From Mesostigma viride (taxonomy: Eukaryota; Streptophyta; Mesostigmatophyceae; Mesostigmatales; Mesostigmataceae): 45,000 bases of DNA. The translations under genes and the position numbers were made by a program. Where the stretch lies: positions 1,508,420 to 1,553,419 of the forward strand of contig RPFO01000016.1 of assembly GCA_009746045.1 (NCBI GenBank), given 5' to 3'. The notes below the pieces were generated by a model. That model had not been told where the DNA came from and did not search any database. It worked only from the letters and a program-made list of their open reading frames with translations. Of the stretch, positions 1 through 9,044 are shown piece after piece (positions within the stretch are counted from its first letter, which is position 1; the number at the start of each line of letters is the position of its first letter).

Positions 1-1372
1 CGATAAGACGCACAATGACCTCTCGCTTGTTCTTGAGATGGAGACCCGATAGCGCTGTCAACGTGTTGTAAATCTCGTCCTGATCACTACGTCAAAACTC
101 GAGCTGGCGAGACGAAGGATAGAGTTCAGAACGATGAGCACGCGGTCGTCCTTGATATACCCTCCGCGATTGTCCAGATAGTGACGGAACCGTGGGTCTT
201 GGGAGAGGATCCGGAACGCGGAATCCTCCCAGACGATACATTTTCCCACCTCGCCGAGTGCCTTATAATTCCGGTCCTCTTCCTTCGAGAGACTGATGTT
301 GGCGACGATGCACAGTATGCGAACATCGGGGATCCTGCGGACGAGTTCGTTCACCATCTCTCGGACACGTTCTGATTTTCCAGTCCCGCAGTTCGACTGG
401 ACAAAGTGGGTGACTTTGTGACCCTTGTCGCGGCCTCTGATAACCTCGACCAGACCGTCGACGTCAAAAGGCTTGATCTTCTCTGTGCAGTACGTCTCGC
501 CAAACGGGACACTCTCCGCGACGAACTCGCGCCTGTCCATGATACACTCCGCGTGCTTGGGGCCCTTCTTCCAACACGAGTAGGTGACCCTTCCGTCCGA
601 GTACTCGCACACCCTCGGGCCGTGACCAGCGCTCTTATGGGGGCGGTCCTTCTTGCACACGATACACGGCACTTCTGGGTCGACGGTCCAGCGGGACATG
701 TAGTATGTCCGGCTGTCCTCCCCGGCGTGCTCCTCGATGTTGATGATCCGACTACCCGGCGAAACCTTCGCCATTGCCTCGATCGACCTCGCGATTTGCT
801 CGCTGCCCGCCCCGTGCCCGCGAGGACTGTACTGGGACGCTTTTTTGCGTTCCGATCCTTTCTGGGCGTACCACGAAGCCGGAGCTCTCAATATCACGGC
901 GTCGTCGAGAGTGTCCGTTGGGTAGACGATTGCCGAGTGTTCGCGAACGTTGTCAGACCCCTCGCATATCCTGAGACTCGCTAGAGGGTCCGTCTCCCCA
1001 AGTTTGTGCATGCCAACGGCCCTGAAGCACCAGTCCTTGCCATAGATGTGATCATCGACCATTAACTGGACCTCCTTGTCGTCATAGTATTCGCCGGGGT
1101 TGGCCAGCATATCTTCGATGTTCTGCTCCATGTACGCCGAGGCGTGCTCGGTGCTTAGAAGCATATTGGCGTCGACGTAGAGAGACGAGTCGGGGTCCAA
1201 CAGATGCTCGCGAATGTAGCGAGTAAATGTCTGGCACCAATACTGTCTCGCGTCGATGTCAGCCAGTACCAGCCCACGGACAATGATATGATACGAAATC
1301 TTGCAAAATTCGATGATATCGCGTGTCGCGGTCGATGCGTTATATTGGAAATCTTTCTCGAGATCTTGGAGC
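1..1372 (-). pseudogene. Virus-like primase/origin-binding helicase, N-terminal half (inverted, frameshifted, partial)
   Basis: Read on the minus strand from about 1372 down to the left edge, this is the middle of a herpesvirus UL52/UL9-like replication protein. A primase C-terminal region comes first (VDDHIYGKDWCFRAVG near 1000-1060). Next is a Cys/His zinc-binding segment (CIVCKK, then VCEY, SCWKK and AECI, 540-672). A helicase N-domain follows, with Walker A CGTGKS at 373-390 and a hydrophobic strand ILCIVAN. The frame stops at 58-60, yet the Walker B DE pair and about 20 plausible residues continue in another frame from about 85 to base 1, implying a single-base deletion or a two-base insertion. 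The open frame also runs upstream to 1587, but beyond about 1372 it is only antisense of the plus-strand half. No archaeo-eukaryotic primase catalytic motif is present. Family assignment rests on motif order; the origin as an integrated viral or selfish element is inferred. Confidence 0.72.
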
Positions 1373-3045
1373 GAGCCAAGGTGCTTATAGCGCTTGACGC
1401 GACCATTACAGCGAAGGTCTACAATTACATCGCGCACTACCGACCAGTTGACGGGATCAGGGCATCTATGAACACGTTTAAGCGCCCTACTAATCGCGTG
1501 TTGAAGTGGGTCGACATCGATTCTAAGAAGTGTTGGAAAGCGGTCTTTGTTGCGGAGATTGTTGCTGAGTGCAAGAGGCGGTTGCATGCCGGGGAGAAGC
1601 TGTTCTGTCCAATGTCCGCGGCGTGGGCTGTTCCGGCCGTATGCGAGGGCTTGAAGGACATCTTGTCCACAAAGAAGTGGAAATCGTACACCAAGGACAC
1701 GCCAAAAAAGGATCTAGAAAGCGGCGCCAATTCGGCATGGGCTGATCTCGACTTTCTCATTATTTCGCCGACCATCACCGTCGGAGTCTCGTATACTATG
1801 CACACTTTCGACAGCATGGTGGCTGGTTTTATCAACGCCCCAGGATACGCCGAATACACGACCATGCTGCAACAGATGTTCCGTGTCCGTCACCTGTGCA
1901 AGGGGGAGATGACAATCATCTATCGAGACTCTACTACCCCTCTGTCGAGGCTGGACACCAACTTTGACCAGATAAAAAAGACGACGGTCGACACAGAGGC
2001 CAAGTTTCTGAACCTGATGGCGAAGGACAACGCCGATGTGATTGCTTCATGGGGTGAAGATGGTAGGAGGAAGTTCGACCCAAGCTCGCCACTCCTCAAC
2101 CTCTTCTGTCGCAACCTGCAGGACGTGGCAGTTTCTCGCAGCCACTTCAAGCCGAATCTGATCAGGATGCTAGCAGAGGATTATGACGTAAAGATGGAAA
2201 GGGCGGACGAGAAGGTGGATCACACCGACGCCCCACCACTGCCAAAACTGGAAGACGCGGACGAGGGGCGTGCCGTTTATATCATGGAGCACGAAGAATA
2301 CGTCGCACTGAAGGATCGATGTGACGCAGGCGAGATTCTTACAGCGTTCGAGAAGAGGCTGAAGAACGTCTACGAGCTCGCGGAATTCAGTTACCAGATC
2401 CCGAGAGAACATAGAGATAAGGAGCTTGCCGGGCTCCTCGATATTGACGGATGCCGGACGGTTTACCGAGCTGTCCGGCAGCACTCGCGAGCGACAGAAC
2501 TGGGCAAGGACGTGTACCTTGCGAACGTCCTTGAGGCAATGAGGAAGACTCATTCGCTCTTTGACCTCAGTGAATACAAAACAGGCCGTGACGCGAAGAC
2601 TCTCGCGGTTGCTCTACATCTATTAAAGGGCAGTGGGATAGAGGAGTTCGTCCTAGATCGCGAGAGTGCCAGGACCATGACGATCCATCGCGACAAGGCG
2701 ATCGAGATCGGGAATAGGATCGATCGCGAGATCATGGGGAGTCAAACATTCATGCGCGCGGTGTTTGGGTATCAGAGGAGAGCAAAGGAAGGAGCTGGGA
2801 CGCTGAGTTTTGCTCAGTGTTCGAGCCTTATTCACATCCTACTCGCTAGCACACTAAACATTTCAGCAAGAGGCACGCGGATGTCTCACGCGAAGGAGCG
2901 GGACCTAAAAATATCAAAGTCCGACGTCCTTGACTTCTGCGAGAGGTACAAGCCTGGCTGGTGGGGAAACGAGGCCGAACTAACATTACTCCGCCACCAG
3001 GACGAGACGCAGGGAAGCATGGACGAGGGTTATCATTTCAGATAG
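1372..3045 (+). pseudogene. Virus-like origin-binding-protein-type helicase, C-terminal half
   Basis: This plus-strand open frame carries the second RecA-like domain of the same helicase type as the minus-strand half. It begins with AKVLIALDAT, the strand-plus-Asp motif that normally follows Walker B by a few dozen residues. Then come ISPTITVGVSY (1757-1795), the family's 'TSPTI.AGVS' motif, and QMFRVRHL (1873-1897), the arginine-rich motif VI. About 350 further residues have no domain I recognise. The frame can be opened back to an ATG at 1204, but 1204-1372 is the reverse complement of coding sequence of the other half, so that start is not believed. The stop is at 3043-3045. It is intact over about 558 codons, suggesting recent arrival or maintenance. 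Two structured hairpins follow. Confidence 0.75.
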
Positions 3046-3218
3046 ATAGACCCATAACGCCGCGTCTCGTGGTATAGTATTAGATATTTGTGTCGCTGTG
3101 ACACCAAGCCATCTTCCGCTCCTCTCCCGCGACGGCGCAGGAATCCGCAGGAACGCGCAGGCGATCAGGCGCGCGACTGGTGTGGGCGTGGTTGGGTGGT
3201 GGTTGACGGTTCTGTCAG

Positions 3219-3283
3219 AATAGGCCTTTTTGCTCAGATATACTTAGAACTTCATCTAAAATCTCTGAGCAAAAAGGCCTATT
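3219..3283. other. Perfect 20-bp hairpin, copy 1
   Basis: Left arm 3219-3238 and right arm 3264-3283 are exact reverse complements, with a 25-nt AT-rich loop at 3239-3263. The outer seven pairs (AATAGGC/GCCTATT) are the same as in copy 2. The inner stem reads CTTTTTGCTCAGA. Confidence 0.92.
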
Positions 3284-3417
3284 TACACACACACCCTCGC
3301 ACGTTGACGCGTACGAATCGCGCGTTTCCCACGAACGACCCGGCCGTCCACGGAGGTCCCGCGCGTTCTGCGGTTGGTGCGTGGCGTGGGTTGGGCGGTG
3401 GTTGATGGTTCTGTCAG

Positions 3418-3482
3418 AATAGGCAAAATTGGCCAGAAAGTATTAGTACTATCTTCAAATTCTCTGGCCAATTTTGCCTATT
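3418..3482. other. Perfect 20-bp hairpin, copy 2
   Basis: Left arm 3418-3437 and right arm 3463-3482 are exact reverse complements with a 25-nt loop (3438-3462) that is about half identical to the loop of copy 1. The inner stem reads AAAATTGGCCAGA. It differs from copy 1 at six stem positions, and all six are matched by changes in the opposite arm. Confidence 0.92.
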
Positions 3483-3510
3483 CCACACAAACCCTCGCAC
3501 GTTGACGCGG

Positions 3511-4290
3511 TGACGGATGCCAGCATTTCTAAGGCATCCTAAAGCCCCGCGACCCCTGAGCCAGGGTTGGCAGGGGTCGGGAAGGCGTGGCTGCACTGTG
3601 ACAGATGTCAGTAGCAAACCAAAACCCCAATATTTTATCACTCAATTTATCACTCAACCATCATCACTCAAGAATGGCTCCCCGGTACCCCACACGACCC
3701 CATCACTCAATGATGGGCTATATATATTATATATACGTTGGATCGCCATGCATATGCGTCCAGGATCGAATACTTGTCTCACTTAATATATAATTGGGGC
3801 ATGATGCAGATGATATTTGCATTGTAACTTTTGTGTAATTATTTTCTACTACCCTTGTTCTTAGTCAGTTACATCGTTTTTCTCGTCTTTGTTCTTATCG
3901 TGTCGATTTCATCACGACTCTTGTTGAACTCTTGCATCGTTTGTTGGTCAAAGACTATGACCGAAACATTATGCTCCGTCAAGTCCGGTGTTTTTTGCAA
4001 CGTCACCCACATCTGTTCGGTGCTGCCCCTTGGCACAAGCTCTACAAACAGGTCGTGGACCGGCTGGATCGCATAGTATCTCCGCACATCTGAACCCTGT
4101 GATGCCAGATCTCCTTTGCGGCCGTTCCGAGCTTGGCACTGGATTCGTTGTCCACATCGTCGCGTCGCTGCCGCAACACGATGTTTTCTGGCATCCGCGG
4201 GCTTTTGGTTCCCGCCGCACATTTGAAAGTGCTGTCCTCCGGCTTTTTGCCTTTGCACCGTGTGCAGTTCTTGGACGTTTGGAATCATGG
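3511..4290. other. Intergenic; AT-rich stretch and an unresolved minus-strand open frame
   Basis: At 3640-3830 there are short direct repeats (atttatcactcaa) and a TATATATA-rich stretch. On the minus strand an ATG at 4288 opens 139 codons to 3869. In another frame, 4265-4215 encodes CTRCKGKK...FKC, which looks like a zinc-binding C-x2-C motif. The two frames suggest a decayed coding fragment that I cannot assign. It may belong to the virus-like element to its left. Confidence 0.35.
3700..3795 (+). repeat. Dispersed repeat, copy 1 (partner near 37986-38035)
   Basis: The string GTTGGATCGCCATGC, followed shortly by GCGTCCAGG and TTGTCTCACTTAAT, recurs at 37986-38035 in the same orientation. It is probably the end of a short interspersed element; no coding potential is seen. 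Confidence 0.5.
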
Positions 4291-4714
4291 CATGGCTAAC
4301 GTGATGACTGACTAGCTAGACCTTTTCAGTGGTTTTCCATTTGCGGGTATTTCCTCGTAAATGGTGGGAGAGCAATCGCAGCAATGGTGCTCACCACTAG
4401 ACACTCGATCCCGGCCAGTTAGGCTCGAAACACACGCCCTGATCAAGCATGCTGTTTCCGGCCGGCCCCACCGTCTAGGTCATCTAGTCGCTGTGCATGT
4501 AAGCCAGCCATAATTTCAATGCAGAAGGCTACACATTTCCATCACCATTCATTTTCATCATCCTGAACGACTCGAACACGCGGGCAAGATATTAAACGGC
4601 AGGCTCGAGCTACCATGGTCCGGATTCTCCCGATTTCTGGCCTGCGCTGGTTGTCTCCTTGATAGTACTACATGGCATGCGCGCCCATGAGCATGACACA
4701 CTTGTTATGCTACG
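4291..4714. other. Non-coding stretch, nothing recognised
   Basis: No convincing coding frame or RNA gene. It contains one copy of the dispersed 15-mer GTTGTCTCCTTGATA (4650-4664), found also at 7401-7415 (reverse) and 20798-20812, with near copies at 26926 and 36484. Confidence 0.4.
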
Positions 4715-4922
4715 CTTACATGGGTCTTATTGCACCCACAGTTTGCCGGATCGTTTGCGTGTCCGTTTAGCTAGCGCGCCCGAATGCAGCTGTGGCATGC
4801 CTTTGGCATGAAGGATCGAGACTGGGGATCTCTGCCCTTTCTCCTGTAGTGCGCGCACACACAGGGATTACAAGCACTTCGGTGCTCCGTGACTCCCCAA
4901 CGGGAGCACGATTAATTAATGA
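4715..4922 (+). mobile_element. 3' end of a non-LTR element, family C, with terminal stem-loop and TTAA tail
   Basis: Closely matches 40045-40274. It ends in a short stem-loop (GTGCTCC ... GGGAGCAC) followed by ATTAATTAAT. The same terminus appears in reverse at 24928-25070, 39595-39660 and 40276-40352, and in both orientations at 42441-42583. A 3' hairpin plus a simple-repeat tail is typical of LINE/SINE 3' ends. Confidence 0.7.
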
Positions 4923-5118
4923 CACACAAGTACTTCTTACTCACATACTAGCTTATGTGCAATGCCACGAGCCACGAGGTAGCCACGGCTGACGGCGGAG
5001 CTCATAACTTTCACGTTTGAGCACCGACTTCGGCTGTGAATATCGATCACAATCGCTTCGTCTTTCTAAGACACACATGCTGATATAATTTTCTGAAGCT
5101 ATTACGCAATATATGACG

Positions 5119-5316
5119 AGCATCTGTGGCCTGCCCACTTGCGGCAGTGAGAGAAGCTAGCGCTAGGGCGCCCTCCCTCCTCGCTGTGTAGATAGGGTTG
5201 AAGGTTCCTTTACTCTGTATTGGCACCCACGTGACGCATGCAGTCACATGCTTATTAATTAATTACTTAATTAAGTGAGTAATTAAGTAATTAATAAACT
5301 ATTTAATTAATTAAAT
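5119..5316 (+). mobile_element. 3' end of a non-LTR element, family D, with long TTAA tail
   Basis: Matches 43885-44040 (GGCAGTGAGAGAAGCTAG, then GGCGCCCTCCCTCCT, then AAGGTTCCTTTAC.CTGTA). Both copies end in a GTGA..GCA...TCAC mini-hairpin and a TTAATTAAT tail. Here the tail contains an AT-only inverted repeat (TTAATTACTTAATTA at about 5260, with its complement at about 5285). No coding sequence was recognised. Confidence 0.65.
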
Positions 5317-6985
5317 ATGACGAGCAAACGCTCCTCGACGCAACGCAGCCTGGCGGCTGCGCTAGGCCATGAAAATACGTCTCACATGTGCACAGCTCCG
5401 GCTGCAGCTTCGCCCTCAAGTCCGGCAGGCAGCGGTGACACTAGTGGCGCGCTGGTGGTCGCCCCGCACCCTCCCGGGCTTCATGCCTCGCCTTCAGCCT
5501 CGCCTGATCCCAAACGCAGCTGCCCAACCGAACCTATAGCTGGTCTGAGTACGACTTTGACGTTGACGGGTTATTTTCCACCTTCGACGTCAACAGACCC
5601 GGCTATTTCAAAGAGACAACCAGCATTTCGACTGGCCACCCATCCGCGGATTCTGGAGCTTTTGTTTTATGGGTCGTACGCCTCCCTTTTCGACCTGTGC
5701 CAGCGCCTCCAACGCCATAAATGCTTCCGCAGCCAGTCTGACGGCCAGTTTCAGCCCCGTGCACCTGTCAGACCTGTCTGCATGGCTGGACGCAACCGCG
5801 CCTTAATCAGCTCGCCGCCCTCTTTTCCATCCTTAAACGCGCTTCCGTGGACCTCTGGCGACCCATCCCCTTGACCGAATCCACCGTCCTCCTCCACCTC
5901 AACGAAGCCCTCTCACTGCACGTGACGCCCCTAGCTGCAGATGTGGCAGCTGTGGGTCGCACGCTGGCTGCTGAGCTCCCCACCATCCCCATGCACCGCC
6001 AACGCCACCCTCGTCGCCTCCACCCGGCCCACCCCCCCCTCCGCCTCCACCGACTCCATCACCGCCCAGCTCCACGACATTGACCAGCGCCATCGAGAGG
6101 ACAATGCCATCGCCATCGCCGATCCTGCAAAACACCGCAGGCCTCACCGCCCAGGCGGTGAAGGACATTGCCGGCAAGCCAGCTAGCCCCAGCGCTGGCC
6201 TGGCTGGCGATGCTCCTCCCATCCCGACCTGGGCGGCCATGCATGCTTAAGCAGCACGCCACCTCCACCACCTCCTCCGCCGCGCGTCGCAGCACAGTTC
6301 GAGCAACAGAAGCTCGACCTCCGCGAGGAGGCCGAGCTCGCAAATTAACGCAGCCTCAACGTCATCGTCAAGAACTTTGACATGGAGGAAGGTGCTCGAA
6401 TTCCGAGAAGCTTGCACATGCGTTTGAGAGCAAAATCCTTGCACGCATGGGCCTTCTTGGTGAGATTATTAAGCTGGCCGCCCATCGCCGGCCTTCCCCG
6501 CGCGCGGGGTAAGGCAGGGGCGCCCCCGCTTCTTTTCATCTTGAAGAGCCCATCGGATCGACGAGATTTCGTTTCTCAGACGCCGCAAGCGGCTCGAGAA
6601 CACTTCCTTCACCGTGGACGACGACTTGACCCTGGCGCAGCAACAACGTACGGCGACGGGAGCTATGGCCGACCTACCTCGATCCAGCTCCGGCAGACCA
6701 AGGCGGGCCAGCCGGTGTACTGGAAGGGGGCGGCCATCTACGTCGGCCACAATTAGCCCTGGCACGTACGCGCCCCGGGCCGCGCCCGGCCCCCGCGGCC
6801 CCAGCGACTCCAGACGCCCCAGCTTAGGGGAATACAGCAGCAATAGCGTAGAATAGTTAGACCGTGGCCTTGTACATGCCCGCCTACTACAGGCACTATA
6901 CCAGCTGATGCATAGCATTTTTAGTCATGTACATGTGTGCCTATGATGTGCCACACTCCAGATGATGCCTAGCTTTATTAATTAT
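5317..6985 (+). mobile_element. Degenerate half-LINE: L1-type ORF1 without ORF2
   Basis: The start is an open frame (5317-5874) rich in Ala, Ser and Pro. Several frame changes follow, then the conserved ORF1 C-terminus, SRRRKRLENTSFTVDDDLTLAQQQ at about 6575-6650, and a 'YWKGAAIYVGHN' end at about 6718-6757. The motif R..L....TVDDDLTPAQQQ....L.P.Y......KV.WRG..L is shared with 39662-39850 and with the minus-strand copy at 42817-43005, and resembles plant and algal L1 ORF1 C-termini. After the ORF1 stop there are only about 230 bp of 3' sequence and a TTAATTA tract. There is no reverse transcriptase, so it was probably non-autonomous. Confidence 0.65.
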
Positions 6986-7119
6986 ATGCAGTGCCCATGC
7001 AGGCCGGGAGTCACTCTCTGCTGAGACGCCATGCATGCCCTAGCTCTTGTATAGCCATGCTGATCTTCCCCCCCTATGACGGGCTCCCATTAGTTGGGTT
7101 GAGCTCGAGACTCTGGAGG

Positions 7120-7285
7120 GTGCAGGTGCCCTTGGTGCACCTAGAGCAAGGGTCGTTTACATTCCCACCCTTGCATGCAGGAAGTAGCTCAGAATGTATT
7201 AAAAGCCATATTGCCCCTTCTCTGGGATACGTGCTACATATACTCCCAACGGAGTTATGTTCCTAATTAATTAATTAATCAATTA
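7120..7285 (+). mobile_element. SINE-like element family B, copy 1
   Basis: Shares GCAGGTGC.CC, GTTTACAT.CCC, AGAATGTAT.AAAA and the 3' end ACTCCCAACGGAGTTATGTT with 23747-23899, and ends in TAATTAATTAATTAA. The inverted CTCC.AACGGAG is a mini stem-loop at the 3' end, as in the other families here. Confidence 0.65.
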
Positions 7286-7499
7286 TGTGCATGGCCACGT
7301 CTACTAAGCATTACTAGTCTACACTATTTTTCTAATGAGATTAGCATTTTACTACGTGGCACGTCCATGCGCATGACACATGCACAAGTACTTACGTGCT
7401 TATCAAGGAGACAACTAGCGTAGGCCAGAAGTCTTATAGCTGAACGCCCGGCAACCACCTCATGAGCAGCATGCAACGATCATTAACAATTAAATTAAA

Positions 7500-7946
7500 T
7501 TATAACATGCCTCCGTGGGGAGGTCATGTAGCACATATTCCATGATGGATGGGGTGGAGGAAGCCGCGTGATCGAACTATCCTAACTCTAAGCTATCTAG
7601 AAAATCCTAACTACACTACTCATCAAAACGCCTCCTCCGCTCATGGGGGGAGGTGGCTTGCCCACAGGGTCGGGCGTGTGCGCCTTGACAATCTTCTTCC
7701 ACCGCGTCTTGTCCTGCATGGCAGTCCAAAGACGGGCAAGCTTGAGAGTGGATGCGGTGCTCAAACTGGGCTGGGACCACTAGGTCGTCCAGCAACATCT
7801 GGATGTAGGTCGTGACAGGTTTCCCTACCCTTTTGGGAATGCCCTCGGGGCCAGGCCAGGTCAGAATGTGTCGCCCTGGCTGGCCAAGCCGCTGGGGGCC
7901 GGCCAGGCCAAGGGCGGCAACGATCATGCGCATGAAGAAAACTCAA
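7500..7946 (-). mobile_element. 5'-truncated LINE, reverse-transcriptase C-terminus and 3' UTR
   Basis: On the minus strand the frame from about 7933 to 7616 encodes YIQMLLDDLVVPAQFEHRIHS in one register and ends GQATSPHERRRRFDE in another. The same protein tail occurs on the plus strand at 38590-38788 (YVQMLLDDLLVPAQFEYRIHS ... RRRRFDE). The 3' UTRs match too (tagttaggatttt.ctaga, then CATGATCTCC..CGGAGGCATGTT and an AATTTAATT tail at 7500). This is the last part of an L1-like ORF2 truncated at its 5' side, with frame damage. Confidence 0.75.
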
Positions 7947-9044
7947 ATTGAAACAGAAAATGCATGAACTGTGTCCAACAAGCGACGTACTTTACAGATA
8001 CAGAAATCTTATCATTCTTCTTCCCCAAACAAGCCCACTGTCGAACTCGCTCTTTATACATGCCACTAAAGCAGTTACCTTCCAGACCGCGAACTATGTG
8101 CCACTGCAAAACTGGGCCCATTTGGTAATTTGCCCGGCTGTTTTCTCAGCAGGCCCATTACTTGCATGGCCCAGCCCAGCCCAGCCGACTGTAAGTAAGT
8201 AAGTAAGTGAGTTCGTGAACATGCACTGAAGGCATGCCACGGAGTACCCAATGAGATACTTTTCTACGTGGATACTTCACCCGCGAAGGCAAGTAAAATG
8301 ACTGTGCTCGCGACTCCCCAACGTGAGTGCGTGCCTAGTTACTTCACTCATTGAAAAAATGGTCTGGCCAGTTACTTGCCATTTTCTTAGCTACCACATT
8401 GCGAGGCAATCGCTTTCACGTCCGATTCACTTGGCCGTTTAATTTGCGGTAAGTTACTTGGCCTTTCACATGGTCATTGACTGGCATGACCTTTTACTCG
8501 GCGATTTACATTCTGATCAGGCACTCCGCAAAGGTGAAAACCATTTGCGTTCAGTGCCGGGCCGCGGAAAACGCGGAAAAACGCGATCTGCAAATGAGTC
8601 CGACCGTAATCGAACTGGGGGCCTCTCGCACCAACTTTCGCTGACTATAGGACGGACGTCTCCGGTTACCATGGCATCGCCAACTTACACCTACAGTCAT
8701 CCGCAAAAGTTCTCCTTTCCGGGGAGTGATGCAAGCCTTTCGGATTTGGTACTAGATAAATCACTCGAGATCTGTGTGTAGGAGTACTACACACGTGTCC
8801 ACTCGAGACTTGTTCAGTCTCGAAACGTGAGACGGGCTGAACACGGCTGGATCCTTCTTTTATTAGAAGGGGGCGTAGCCGGTACTATCGAAATCAGCCA
8901 AGCGTATATTCTGATCAGGCACTCCACAAAGGTGAAAACCATTTGCGTTCAGTGCCGGGCCGCGGAAAACGCACATTTTTTTACATGGCCATTCACGTGG
9001 CCATTCCCATAGTAATTGTTTTCGACAACCTTGTACTTGGCGGT
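7947..9044. other. Intergenic, with a 65-bp direct repeat
   Basis: No credible gene. 8510-8574 and 8908-8972 are direct repeats with a single mismatch (ATTCTGATCAGGCACTCC...GCCGCGGAAAACGC). A GTAA tetramer run lies at 8192-8212. This is the 3' flank of the minus-strand pyrophosphorylase gene, so part is probably its 3' UTR. Confidence 0.5.

Larger units (their letters stand above)
3183..3510. repeat. Tandem pair of 199-bp units, each containing a hairpin
   Basis: Two homologous units are offset by 199 bp. Shared flanks are GGTGGTTGA.GGTTCTGTC on the left and CCTCGCACGTTGACGCG on the right. Each encloses a perfect 20-bp inverted repeat with a 25-nt loop. They begin about 170 bp after the virus-like helicase stop and could be its 3' processing or replication structures; that role is inferred from position only. 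Confidence 0.85.

Noticed and set aside
1204-1371. ATG at 1204 as start of the plus-strand helicase half
   Set aside because: This stretch is antisense to well-conserved primase-like coding sequence on the minus strand, so the frame is open there by chance.
5899-6343. Several Gly/Ala/His-rich minus-strand frames
   Set aside because: GC-rich shadows of the degenerate ORF1 on the plus strand, whose conserved TVDDDLT.AQQQ motif fixes the real strand.
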